Virus record (IMG/VR): IMGVR_UViG_3300045971_000385
Location: 1-64,000 of that record
Source of the DNA: a virus
Length of the DNA stretch: 64,000 bases
Direction: 5' to 3' (one strand)
The position numbers were made by a program, and so were the translations under genes. The notes beneath the pieces are model-generated. The model made no database searches. It worked only from the letters and a program-made list of their open reading frames with translations, and was not told where the DNA came from. Positions 50,488 through 58,900 of the stretch are shown piece after piece (the stretch's first letter is position 1; the number at the start of each line of letters is the position of its first letter).

Positions 50488-51452
50488 AACATTCTATAAA
50501 TGAATTTGACATTTTCTATCTGTCATACGATGAACCGCAAAAAGAAGAATTTTGGGCTAAACTTGTTGATATTTTTCCATGGGCACAGCGTATTGACGGA
50601 GTAAAAGGTTTTGATGCTGCCCATAAAGCCTGCGCCGATGCATCAACAACAGATAGATTTATCACTGTTGACGGAGATAATTTGGTATATCCGAACTTCT
50701 TAGATATTGAAATTGATATCCCAGATAAATTAGCTGATGCTTCTTTAAGTTGGGGTGCTAAGAATATTGTTAATGGATTATGTTATGGTAATGGTGGATT
50801 AAAACTCTGGACTAAAGAGTTTGTTCTTAAAATGAGAACGCATGAAGCTGCAACTAAGGATGAAGAGAAGGTTGATTTCTGTTGGGATGATAAATATGTT
50901 CAACTCAATAATACATATTCAGATACTTATATCAATGGTTCTCCATTCCAAGCCTTTAGAGCTGGATTTAGAGAAGGTGTTAAGATGACTTTAGATCGCG
51001 GTGTTAAAGCAGGAGAAGGAACAATATCTAAACACATGCATTCTAAAAATTATAATCGTCTGCTAATTTGGGCATCAATAGGCCAAGATGTAGAGAATGG
51101 AATTTGGGCAATCTATGGAACACGATTAGGAATATATCAAGCTAACATCAATAAAGATTTTGACATCGCACAAATATCAGACTATGATTGGTTTAAAAAA
51201 TACTATCACGAAGAGATTGCTACTAAGTTCGTAAAAGATGGTGAGAAAAGATGTTGGAGAACTGGACAAGTTTGGAATGAGCACACATTAAAAGCTGCTT
51301 CTACTGCTCTACTTGAACCACTTAAGAAACAATTAGGAATGAATCTTGCGGATTTGGATGCAACTCAATCGCTATTCTTTAAAACCGTATATGAATCTCC
51401 GCGAAGAAATAACAATCCAGTAATGACGGAATCTGAAGCTGACAGACTTTAA
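50484..51452 (+). CDS. Glycosyltransferase-like protein, paralogue of the gene at 62924
   Basis: 322 residues. N-terminus FDIFYLSYDEP, then RIDGVKGFDAAHKAC and VDGDN (Asp 63, Asp 65) as a DxD-type site. AFRAGFREGVKM lies near 168-179. The 62924 gene has the same succession (IIFISYDEA, HGVKGIANAH, VDGDS, AFRGAFREAVKL), so they are paralogues. The C-terminal 120 residues are helical and unassigned. Probably transfers or builds a glycan; the acceptor is unknown. Confidence 0.75.
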   Translation: MKHSINEFDIFYLSYDEPQKEEFWAKLVDIFPWAQRIDGVKGFDAAHKACADASTTDRFITVDGDNLVYPNFLDIEIDIPDKLADASLSWGAKNIVNGLCYGNGGLKLWTKEFVLKMRTHEAATKDEEKVDFCWDDKYVQLNNTYSDTYINGSPFQAFRAGFREGVKMTLDRGVKAGEGTISKHMHSKNYNRLLIWASIGQDVENGIWAIYGTRLGIYQANINKDFDIAQISDYDWFKKYYHEEIATKFVKDGEKRCWRTGQVWNEHTLKAASTALLEPLKKQLGMNLADLDATQSLFFKTVYESPRRNNNPVMTESEADRL

Positions 51453-51472
51453 TAACATTTAAATAACTAAAT

Positions 51473-51512
51473 TGTAACAGTTTTATATCAAAATGATAAC
51501 AAAACTGTTACA
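51473..51512 (+). terminator. Stem-loop upstream of the lipoprotein gene
   Basis: TGTAACAGTTTT (51473-51484) pairs with AAAACTGTTACA (51501-51512) over a 16-base loop, followed by CTCTTTTTG. It ends the glycosyltransferase operon and abuts the early promoter at 51522, another stem-loop plus promoter cassette. Confidence 0.8.
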
Positions 51513-51521
51513 CTCTTTTTG

Positions 51522-51550
51522 TTTACATCCTGACGGTTTCATGATATAAT
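51522..51550 (+). promoter_or_regulatory. Early sigma70-type promoter
   Basis: TTTACA (51522-51527), 17-bp spacer with CCTGACGG, TATAAT (51545-51550) with TG at 51542-51543. It drives only the lipoprotein gene. Confidence 0.85.
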
Positions 51551-51612
51551 GTATCTACAAACTGATTAACTTAGTTGGTTTGACTAAACTATTTAATTAT
51601 TAAAGGATTGAA

Positions 51613-53022
51613 ATGAAAAGCTATAAACTTAGTCTTGTTGCATTAAGCGTCGCTTCTGCAATCTTAGTAACTGGTTGTGGAGGTGGAGGTGGAGGTGGAA
51701 CTTCTGGCCCAGTAACTCCCCCAGTAGTCGTTACTCCCGCGCCGATAGTCACACTTTCTTTTGCATCACCAAAAGCTAACGTGGGAACCCCAGATGTTCT
51801 GACTTGGACATCATCAAATGCTACATCTTGTACGGGATCAGATGGTTTGTCTGGATCATTGCTCACAGGAAATTCTACAACAATCACGCCAACAGTTGGT
51901 GGTGTTGCAAAATACACAGTATCTTGCACTGGTGCTGGAGGTAGCACTTCGAAAACCGTGGAACTTGTTACGCCAATCCCAGTTCAGAAAACTTCGTATT
52001 TGAATTTTAAGACAGTTAATCTCCCTGCGCAGACTGCCCCAATTAGTTCTACTTTTGTTGCTAATGAAGCTGTTACTTCTGGAATCGCTTATGGCGACTT
52101 CTTCCAAGATGGAACAATTTCAATGGTCGCTGCAACAAATGTGTTTAATGGGTCTGGAACATTCGGTTCAACTGATGCAGGTAGAATTTATTTCTTTCAT
52201 ACAGATGGCAAAGGTGGTTGGATAGACCAAACTGACAAAATTTTAAGTGCCAGTGATCGCACTGGATGTTTAAGTCCTCGTAAAGTTGTAGTGGCTGATT
52301 TTAATGGTGATGGAAAACCCGATTCATTTATTGTATGTCACGGTATTGATGGTGATATTAAACCTGGATTTTCTCAAGGTGAGCATCCACGATATATCTT
52401 AAGTCAATCAGATGGTACATACAAGAATATTGATGCTGGATTTAATTGTTATTGTCACGGTGCTGCGGCAGCAGATTTTAATGGTGATGGATTCGCTGAT
52501 ATTGTAGTTGCTAGTCCACCGGTTTTAGGTCGTGTTGTTTATCTAAAAAATAATAAAGATGGAACTTTCACGGATTCTCCTTCACTAATACCAGCAAGCA
52601 CATTTAATAAAAGTATTTGGTCAATGGAATTTGTTGATGTGAACAGCGATGGCAAATTTGATTTGGCTATGTATGGATCTGAACACGGTAATGGTACGCC
52701 AGGTGGAATTACCTGGGATTGGCAGCCAACATTCTTTATTAATAGTGGAACAAATATCTTTTCAGATACTATGCAGCAAGTAAAAGCTCCATTTAGTTTA
52801 AATGGTGATGCTTTAGATATTATTGTAGGTAATGGAAAAATTGCTTTCACTAGAGCTGATAATAATCCTACTAAGAAATACCAAGTTCAAATTTTATCTT
52901 ATCCTTCAATGACGCAGCTGAGTGTTACAGATATCGGAGCACTTGATTCCCCTTGGTTCAATCTTTATAACGGGAATATTGTTGGAATGTGGACATACAA
53001 TAATTATTCGATATCTTTCTAA
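51613..53022 (+). CDS. Lipoprotein with FG-GAP/VCBS repeats
   Basis: 469 residues, SD AAAGGATTG. A lipoprotein signal peptide (basic MKSYK, hydrophobic 7-20) ends in the lipobox V-T-G-C with Cys 22, then a Gly/Pro-rich tether. An Ig-like domain spans about 48-115. FG-GAP/VCBS-type repeats with calcium-loop motifs DFNGDGKPD, DFNGDGFAD and DVNSDGKFD (about 228-355) follow. It would be anchored in the host envelope and face the periplasm or outside. The single-gene unit with its own early promoter and terminator looks like a recently gained moron-type gene, possibly a superinfection or envelope factor. Confidence 0.87.
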   Translation: MKSYKLSLVALSVASAILVTGCGGGGGGGTSGPVTPPVVVTPAPIVTLSFASPKANVGTPDVLTWTSSNATSCTGSDGLSGSLLTGNSTTITPTVGGVAKYTVSCTGAGGSTSKTVELVTPIPVQKTSYLNFKTVNLPAQTAPISSTFVANEAVTSGIAYGDFFQDGTISMVAATNVFNGSGTFGSTDAGRIYFFHTDGKGGWIDQTDKILSASDRTGCLSPRKVVVADFNGDGKPDSFIVCHGIDGDIKPGFSQGEHPRYILSQSDGTYKNIDAGFNCYCHGAAAADFNGDGFADIVVASPPVLGRVVYLKNNKDGTFTDSPSLIPASTFNKSIWSMEFVDVNSDGKFDLAMYGSEHGNGTPGGITWDWQPTFFINSGTNIFSDTMQQVKAPFSLNGDALDIIVGNGKIAFTRADNNPTKKYQVQILSYPSMTQLSVTDIGALDSPWFNLYNGNIVGMWTYNNYSISF

Positions 53023-53035
53023 GATATTATTTTAA

Positions 53036-53061
53036 AATAAAGGACCTTCGGGTCCTTTATT
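53036..53061 (+). terminator. Bidirectional terminator between convergent genes
   Basis: AATAAAGGACC (53036-53046), TTCG tetraloop, GGTCCTTTATT (53051-53061) followed by TTT. The left arm starts with A-rich sequence, giving a T-run on the other strand. It overlaps the stop of the minus-strand gene at 53057. Confidence 0.9.
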
Positions 53062-55462
53062 TTTGGTCCGGTAATTGAGGTCTTAAATATCCTTCATATG
53101 AATGACAGTGTTTGTTTCTCCACCAAGAAGCAGTATCACAATAAATTGCTTTATACAACTTCCAATCATATTTGTCACTGGGTAATAAATTAAAAGTATC
53201 TCTAACGAATACGGTATCTATCACACGATCTAATTCTGAAGAACACATATCATCATCTGTTCCAAATAATTCTTCATTTATATTTTGCCTAAATGCGTTA
53301 TATAAAACCACGTGACCATCAGCATTATGATTATTAAGTGCGTGCATTTTCAACAACTCTAATGTTACGTCATTAAAAATAGTTTTAAATTTTGAAATAT
53401 GCGATTTATTAATGAAAAACATATGGTCTCCCATTCCATATATTTCAGAATGTCTGAACTGATTAGTTTTAAATGGCATTTCGGATATTAAACATTTTTT
53501 AATATCTTCCTTACTTGTGCACCAATAAAATCCATCAGGTCTAACTATCACATACTTATTATAATCATTTGGCACATTATAGAAAATTTGCTGCCATAAA
53601 TAAACCATCCTACAGAAATTATTGATAGCTGATCCATCAGCATACACATTTCCAAATTCTGAATCCTTAATTACAAATGATTGCTTTATTCCAGCTTTCT
53701 TAATATAGTCATCCATTTTTTCTTGTCCCGCAGACTCCCAAGTTACTAAATAACGATCTGCTTCCCCCCAAATGGGTAATGACAATAAAGCAGCATCGTA
53801 ATTTCTTAACATTCCAGAAATAACAACAGCAACTTTTTCGCTGTTAATACTCGTGTTCTTGACACCAACTTGTATATTCCATTTATCATTCATCGGCTCG
53901 CCATTATGATGAACAATAGCATTTATTCTTTTTGCTTCTTCCCAATACCAAGAATGCTTAGCACACAATTCAATAGAATTTTCTTCGCCACTTTCGAATC
54001 TATGAATATCAAAACTATTTAAACAATTTGGTGTAGGTAAAATATCTTTCACTATTGAATTAGTATATTCAAATAACCATTTATGAATATCGCCCTCAAC
54101 AATTTTGCTTTTCCAATTGTTAAACATATCTTCAGTTATTAATTTTTCAATATTTTCTTGAGAAGATAAAAATAAAAAATCGCCCAATGATTGATTATTA
54201 ATATCAGACCAAGCTGTCAATAATGAAGAATTTGAAAAATTATTAAGATCGGTTTTAAATCCTGAAAATGTATCGACGTCATTAACGAAAATATCCGGTC
54301 TAACTATCATTATCCAATCATAATGTTTCTTGGATTCCTTTATTAATTTAATACCATTAATCCACCGATTAATCATTTCTAAACCATAAGCTTTTGCCTC
54401 ACCTAATTTTTCATCCTTTAAGTTACCTAAACTGATATTCACTGGTATTACAGGTAAAAGATCTTCCTTTATTTTGTCTAAATTAATATTTTGAAATACA
54501 TCTACATTTAATCGTTTATTTAATACGTGAGATGTATCCCAAGTACTAAAGTAAACGTCAACATCTGGATCATCTAAAAACTTCATAGTTTTTCTGCAAG
54601 TTTTAAATGTCCTATATTCGCCAGAAATTAAAATTGCTACTCTAAATGTGTTTTCATATCTTTTAAAGAATCCTGAATCTCTGAGACTAAGAGCATCATT
54701 TACTATTTTTTCACCCCAAGCCGCAATTGGCCCATTAGTATCATTAAACTTTTCAACCCAATTTACTATTCCACAATCTCGCCATACGTCTTCAAGCTGC
54801 CTAACAGTCGCCCACGAATCACCATCTTTTGCCATCGATCTGCAGAAGGATACTTTCTCCCATTCACAAAGTTGATTTAATTCAAAAAAAATTCCATTAA
54901 TAAATGTCGTCCACCATTTATGCCAATCTAATTCGTCTTCTTGATTTACCCACAGATCCACCGTTAAGGTTTCAGAAAGCTGCTTCATCTTGCCAAATGG
55001 CATTGCAAACATATTATCTTGTAGAAATGGTGTGCTCCCAGAATGCCAAGCCACCCGCATTTCATTTTCTTTTATATCTAATAATGAATTCAAATTGAAA
55101 TTATTCTCTATATTGAAGTACAGGTCTGGCCTCATCACTAGAACATAGTCGTATTCAATGCCAGAATTTTTGATCATCGCAAATCCCGACAGCCATCTAT
55201 GAATCATTTTGTCGTTGTATCGACGAGATACAAAGCATTCTTCCGGCTCAATCAGAATAGTTGCAGGAATCTTTAGATCATTCCGAACTCCGTCTTCTGT
55301 GATTGTGTCATTTATATCTAAATTTAATCGCTCATTCTTTACTATAGACTTGTCCCACGTGCTGACATATACGTCGACTCGTTCGTCATTAAGAAATGGC
55401 ATTGTCTTTCGACAGATTGGGAAAGTACGATACTCTCCGGAGATTAGGATTGCTATTTTCAT
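53057..55462 (-). CDS. Triple-repeat glycosyltransferase-like protein
   Basis: 801 residues made of three related units. Unit 1 (about 1-270) starts KIAILISGEYRTF, unit 2 (about 274-540) starts RVAILISGEYRTFKTCRKTM, unit 3 (about 541-801) starts VAVVISGMLRNYDAALL. Units 1 and 2 continue with DVDVYxSTWDxS and later VLVMRPDL/IMIVRPDI, a strand pattern seen in GT-A-like surface-glycan proteins. Unit 3 keeps VTWES and VIVRPDG. The RPD tripeptide marks the conserved core. Enzymatic activity is not proven by a clear DxD. Co-transcribed with the 55463 gene (adjacent stop and start). Confidence 0.75.
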   Translation of the reverse strand: MKIAILISGEYRTFPICRKTMPFLNDERVDVYVSTWDKSIVKNERLNLDINDTITEDGVRNDLKIPATILIEPEECFVSRRYNDKMIHRWLSGFAMIKNSGIEYDYVLVMRPDLYFNIENNFNLNSLLDIKENEMRVAWHSGSTPFLQDNMFAMPFGKMKQLSETLTVDLWVNQEDELDWHKWWTTFINGIFFELNQLCEWEKVSFCRSMAKDGDSWATVRQLEDVWRDCGIVNWVEKFNDTNGPIAAWGEKIVNDALSLRDSGFFKRYENTFRVAILISGEYRTFKTCRKTMKFLDDPDVDVYFSTWDTSHVLNKRLNVDVFQNINLDKIKEDLLPVIPVNISLGNLKDEKLGEAKAYGLEMINRWINGIKLIKESKKHYDWIMIVRPDIFVNDVDTFSGFKTDLNNFSNSSLLTAWSDINNQSLGDFLFLSSQENIEKLITEDMFNNWKSKIVEGDIHKWLFEYTNSIVKDILPTPNCLNSFDIHRFESGEENSIELCAKHSWYWEEAKRINAIVHHNGEPMNDKWNIQVGVKNTSINSEKVAVVISGMLRNYDAALLSLPIWGEADRYLVTWESAGQEKMDDYIKKAGIKQSFVIKDSEFGNVYADGSAINNFCRMVYLWQQIFYNVPNDYNKYVIVRPDGFYWCTSKEDIKKCLISEMPFKTNQFRHSEIYGMGDHMFFINKSHISKFKTIFNDVTLELLKMHALNNHNADGHVVLYNAFRQNINEELFGTDDDMCSSELDRVIDTVFVRDTFNLLPSDKYDWKLYKAIYCDTASWWRNKHCHSYEGYLRPQLPDQK

Positions 55463-56023
55463 TTAATAAAAACCTTTTCCAAGCCCAGTCGCTTTAAGCG
55501 CCTCAGACAGTGCATGTTTATAATCGGTTTTATTTTTTGTTTCATCTGAAAGTTTTATTTTTGATATTAAATAATTAGTTGACTTTGATTCGTTATTTTC
55601 ATAAAAATAAAAACCTAGCTTCTTATTCATTCTATCAGCCATAAATGAATATATTTCACGTTTTGTATTATATTCTTCATCAGAATTCGAATGATCTCTA
55701 TTAGCTAAAAAAAAGAAAGCATCGTATTCATTAAATTTATCTGATAATCCATTTAGCACAGCACCATATACTTTTGCTGTTGACGATTTAGTTGTTCCAC
55801 TATTAGTAGAAAAGGCTTTTTTGTCATCATCTATATCAGCTCTGTAGAAAGAAACTTCAGCAGTTCGTTTCCCAATTAGTTCCTTGAACCTATGATCTAG
55901 AGATTTTCTATCTATTTGAACATTAAATATGCCATCATTTATTTTAAATTGAGATAATTCAAACCTGCCGTTCCTCTGCCAAACTAATTGTTCAGTATGA
56001 TCAAATATTTCCTGCAATTTCAT
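55463..56023 (-). CDS. Late protein, candidate internal head protein
   Basis: 186 residues from ATG 56023 (GAGG 10 bases upstream; a TTG at 56038 would add five residues but lacks support). Begins MKLQEIFDHTEQLVWQRNG, sharing MKLQE with the Nudix gene. The body is Lys/Ser-rich with a KAFSTNSGTTKSSTAK segment. TATAAATA lies 30 bases upstream on this strand. Packaging in the head is inferred from the N-terminus. Confidence 0.74.
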   Translation of the reverse strand: MKLQEIFDHTEQLVWQRNGRFELSQFKINDGIFNVQIDRKSLDHRFKELIGKRTAEVSFYRADIDDDKKAFSTNSGTTKSSTAKVYGAVLNGLSDKFNEYDAFFFLANRDHSNSDEEYNTKREIYSFMADRMNKKLGFYFYENNESKSTNYLISKIKLSDETKNKTDYKHALSEALKATGLGKGFY

Positions 56024-56034
56024 AGGTTTAAACC

Positions 56035-56044
56035 TCAATAAATA
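56035..56044 (+). promoter_or_regulatory. Possible late promoter variant (TCAATAAATA)
   Basis: Same decamer as at 26674 and 31735, here 27 bases before the ATG at 56072. Interleaves with the minus-strand late box at 56054-56061. Confidence 0.55.
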
Positions 56045-56053
56045 GTTATACCG

Positions 56054-56061
56054 TATTTATA
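56054..56061 (-). promoter_or_regulatory. T4-type late promoter (TATAAATA, minus strand)
   Basis: Exact TATAAATA on the minus strand, 30 bases before ATG 56023. Serves the 55463-56023 and 53057-55462 genes. Confidence 0.78.
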
Positions 56062-56071
56062 AGAGATAATT

Positions 56072-57487
56072 ATGTCATCAAATCAAGATCGAATAGATAA
56101 CCTGAAAAGAAAAGTTATCAAAATTAATTCAGTATCCCCAACATTCTGTACAGCTAAATGGTTAACTTCAACCACTACATTGTATAACGGGTTTACACAT
56201 TCGTGTCATCACCCATCAGCACATAAAATTAATATAGCTGATTTAAAAAAATCTGCTACCGCACTACATAATACTCCTACTAAAATAAAAGCACGTCAGG
56301 ATATGTTGGATGGTGTTCAGACAAAAGAATGTGATTACTGTTGGAACATTGAGAATTTAGAAGGTGAACATTTTTCTGATCGACATTATAAAACGGCATC
56401 TGATGGACAGGGTATTTGGTCCAGGTTCCAAGAAGTAGTTGATGTTAAGCTTGGTGAAGATATGAACCCAAGTTATCTAGAAGTTGCATTTGAGAACACC
56501 TGCAATTTTAAATGCACATACTGTTCCCCGGATGTATCTTCTAAATGGATGGATGAAGTATCTAGACATGGCGGATTTAAATTAGCTAATGGAAATATTC
56601 ACCATGATTTAGATTGGCAAAAACGTTCAGGTAAATTTCCAATTCACTACAAAGAAGATAATCCCTACATTAATAAATTCTGGGAATGGTGGCCAGAACT
56701 ATATAAAACTTTACACACATTCCGTATTACAGGTGGAGAACCTTTACTGTCAGAAAATACTTGGAAGATTTTAGATTACATTATTGATAATCCAAATCCA
56801 AATATGGATCTTAAAATTAGTATCAATACTAATATGGGTATCCCGAGGAAGCTTGTTGAAAAATTAGTAGAGAAAATTAATTTAATCCAAGGTAAGTGCA
56901 GGGATATTTCTATTTTTACTTCTGCAGAATCTGTAAAGGAACATGCAGAGTATTCTAGATTTGGTTTAGACTGGGAATTATATACTAGCAACATAAAGTA
57001 TTTTATGGATCAAACCGCTAAACATAGAATTAGAATTAGCTTTATGACAACTGTAGATATTTTTGCATCTGCTTCATTTGATAAATTTCTAGAATATGTA
57101 TGTGGAATTAGAAAGATTTATGATACAAATAGATCTGATTCTTTAGTTGGATTCCATGTAGCTTATTTGAGATGGCCACATCACCAACAAATTACATTAT
57201 TAGATCCAAAACAGAAAGAAATCTTTGGTCAAAAAATGAAAGATGTTATTGTTAAACTTACAGAGGGTGGATCTGATTTAAATGGAAATTTATACATTGA
57301 GGAAATCGACCAGATAGAAAGGTTAGTTGAATGGATGAATTCTGAAACACCCGCGCAAGAGGAATACATAAATTTTGTGAATGTGTTTGATGAAATGGAT
57401 AGACGCCGAAACACGAATCTTCTTAAAACATTTCCGCATTTGGATACTGTTTACAATATCGGACTAAACAATATTAACAAAAAGTAA
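56072..57487 (+). CDS. Radical SAM protein with N-terminal twitch-like domain
   Basis: 471 residues. Radical SAM cluster CNFKCTYC (Cys 144, 148, 151) binds the SAM 4Fe-4S. The N-terminal part has FCTAKW, CHHPSAH and CDYCW (Cys/His-rich, about 26-90), like the additional cluster region of the N-twitch rSAM family; RITGGEPLLSENTW near 218 is the GGE SAM-contact motif. Such enzymes make radical modifications of peptides, sugars or nucleotides; the substrate is unknown. It diverges from the glycosyltransferase-like 53057 operon. SD AAGAGATAAT precedes the ATG. Confidence 0.88.
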   Translation: MSSNQDRIDNLKRKVIKINSVSPTFCTAKWLTSTTTLYNGFTHSCHHPSAHKINIADLKKSATALHNTPTKIKARQDMLDGVQTKECDYCWNIENLEGEHFSDRHYKTASDGQGIWSRFQEVVDVKLGEDMNPSYLEVAFENTCNFKCTYCSPDVSSKWMDEVSRHGGFKLANGNIHHDLDWQKRSGKFPIHYKEDNPYINKFWEWWPELYKTLHTFRITGGEPLLSENTWKILDYIIDNPNPNMDLKISINTNMGIPRKLVEKLVEKINLIQGKCRDISIFTSAESVKEHAEYSRFGLDWELYTSNIKYFMDQTAKHRIRISFMTTVDIFASASFDKFLEYVCGIRKIYDTNRSDSLVGFHVAYLRWPHHQQITLLDPKQKEIFGQKMKDVIVKLTEGGSDLNGNLYIEEIDQIERLVEWMNSETPAQEEYINFVNVFDEMDRRRNTNLLKTFPHLDTVYNIGLNNINKK

Positions 57488-57492
57488 CATTA

Positions 57493-57531
57493 ATTACTCC
57501 AGAGTAACACTTATAATTACTCTGGAGTAAT
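57493..57531 (+). terminator. Terminator-type stem-loop after the radical SAM gene
   Basis: ATTACTCCAGAGTAA (57493-57507) pairs perfectly with TTACTCTGGAGTAAT (57517-57531) over a 9-base loop. No strong T-run follows. An early promoter lies 32 bases downstream (PeSL-like arrangement). Confidence 0.8.
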
Positions 57532-57562
57532 AAAACTGTTACACTCTTTTTGCAAATAACTG

Positions 57563-57591
57563 TGTACTTTACTCAGGTTGCATGTTATAAT
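57563..57591 (+). promoter_or_regulatory. Early sigma70-type promoter
   Basis: TGTACT (57563-57568), 17-bp spacer with TCAGGTTGCATG, TATAAT (57586-57591) with TG at 57583-57584, then the AAATTGATTAAAG leader. It drives the RNA-repair operon. Confidence 0.85.
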
Positions 57592-57623
57592 ATCATATAA
57601 ATTGATTAAAGAGAGTTCTCAAA

Positions 57624-57905
57624 ATGACAGACTTCTTCACTACAAATGGCAAATCTGGATATCCTTTACCGATAGTTACATTTGAAGCGACATTTATTGA
57701 TTATACAAACTCTGACAGTTCTAACAGATTTGCAAAAATGGTTAGAGCTGAAGTTTTAACAGTGAATATTAATTCTGGTACTATACGTGTCAGAATTTTT
57801 AAAGAAGATTTGCCTCCCGCTGGTCAAGTAATGAATCAAGGTAGAGATGCTCAGGATATTTCAGCTCAATATTTCTTTGATCAATTCAGCATCAAGAAAG
57901 ACTAA
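57624..57905 (+). CDS. Small early protein, paralogue of 58067
   Basis: 93 residues, SD AGAGAGTT. Shares YPLPIVTFEA near the start, EVLTVNINSGTIRVRI in the middle and YFFDQFSIK at the end with the gene at 58067 (YPLPIVLFES, EVLTVNINAGSMRVRI, FFFDQFYIK). A small beta-rich domain. Function unknown. Confidence 0.74.
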   Translation: MTDFFTTNGKSGYPLPIVTFEATFIDYTNSDSSNRFAKMVRAEVLTVNINSGTIRVRIFKEDLPPAGQVMNQGRDAQDISAQYFFDQFSIKKD

Positions 57906-57906
57906 A

Positions 57907-58080
57907 ATGTCAAACTATATTGAGTATCAAGTGGCGAAGTTGGCACTACCAAAATGTCCAGAAGATATAATGTCTATCCAGATAGTTTCTGGAAGTACAA
58001 AGACCAATTTTATTAATATTTCCGAAGAAGAATTAAATCAAATTGCAGCTATTTTAGTAAAGCGCTATGATGAAAAATAA
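57907..58080 (+). CDS. Small early protein, unknown
   Basis: 57 residues from ATG 57907, 1 base after the preceding stop; an earlier in-frame ATG at 57847 lies inside that gene. Beta-like middle and a helical end (EEELNQIAAILVKRYDEK). Overlaps the next gene by 14 bases, between the two paralogues. Confidence 0.65.
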   Translation: MSNYIEYQVAKLALPKCPEDIMSIQIVSGSTKTNFINISEEELNQIAAILVKRYDEK

Positions 58081-58318
58081 ACCAAAATATCCGTTGCCGA
58101 TAGTTCTTTTTGAAAGTTATGAAAATCTTCCGAGATTTCCAGGTGAAGAACAGCGTAGAGGTAATATTCTTCTTAAAGGTGAAGTTTTAACAGTTAATAT
58201 AAATGCCGGTTCAATGCGAGTCAGAATTCTTGATGGTGAAATTGCTGCTGGAACAAGGGATGTTAGTGCTTCATTTTTCTTTGATCAATTCTATATAAAA
58301 GATAAAAATGTCATATAA
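58067..58318 (+). CDS. Small early protein, paralogue of 57624
   Basis: 83 residues; starts ATGATG, so either codon may be used. Same three conserved blocks as the 57624 gene, with divergent loops between them. The duplication is interrupted by the 57-residue gene. Overlaps the next gene by 11 bases. Function unknown. Confidence 0.74.
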   Translation: MMKNKPKYPLPIVLFESYENLPRFPGEEQRRGNILLKGEVLTVNINAGSMRVRILDGEIAAGTRDVSASFFFDQFYIKDKNVI

Positions 58319-58643
58319 GCTTTTTATAGATGATGAACGATTTCCTCCAGGTTCTCAGCATCAGTGGATGATTGCTCGTTCTTCTGAAGAAGCAATTCGT
58401 ATTGTTAGTTTACTTGGCATGCCAGAATTTATCAGCTTCGATCATGATTTAGGTGGAGATGATACTTCAATTGTTTTTGTTAAGTGGATGATTGAATGGG
58501 TTCTTGATTGTATAGAACAGGGTTGTGAAGATAAAATAAAATTGAGCTATTATGTTCATAGCCAAAATCCGGTTGGTAAGAAAAATATTGAAGGATTAAT
58601 GGATTCCTTTTTAGAATTTATTGATGATCGTAGAGTGAAATGA
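58308..58643 (+). CDS. Cyclic-phosphate processing receiver (cREC) domain protein
   Basis: 111 residues, a single receiver-like domain. FIDDER (6-11), ISFDHDLGGDD (42-52) and HSQNPVG (84-90) match the cREC family. This is a receiver fold without phospho-relay use that has been linked to processing of cyclic phosphates in RNA-repair contexts. That link fits here, because two RNA ligases lie 0.7 and 3 kb downstream in the same early region. Domain match is good, activity is inferred. Confidence 0.78.
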   Translation: MSYKLFIDDERFPPGSQHQWMIARSSEEAIRIVSLLGMPEFISFDHDLGGDDTSIVFVKWMIEWVLDCIEQGCEDKIKLSYYVHSQNPVGKKNIEGLMDSFLEFIDDRRVK

Positions 58644-58900
58644 GATCAGAATTTCAAAATGGCTATTGGATTTTATGTGGTGGAATTATTCCTAAGCGAG
58701 ATGTAAAAATTGGACAGAAATGGTTTGCTTCTGAAACCTCTACTCCAGTTACAGTTACACAAATTACAGATGACAATGAGTGGGTAACTTACGAAAGTTC
58801 GATTCAACCATCTCATGAGAAAGATAATTTTTCTTTTCAATGTCGATATTGTTTAGTACTAGAATCTGCTGAAGTTCCGTTGGAGTATCGAAATGTTTAA
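58640..58900 (+). CDS. Small early protein, unknown
   Basis: 86 residues, ATGA-coupled. Contains WILCGGIIPKRDVKIGQKWF and FQCRYCL; Cys 75 and 78 with Cys 13 might bind zinc, weakly. Overlaps the next small gene by 8 bases. Confidence 0.66.
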   Translation: MRSEFQNGYWILCGGIIPKRDVKIGQKWFASETSTPVTVTQITDDNEWVTYESSIQPSHEKDNFSFQCRYCLVLESAEVPLEYRNV

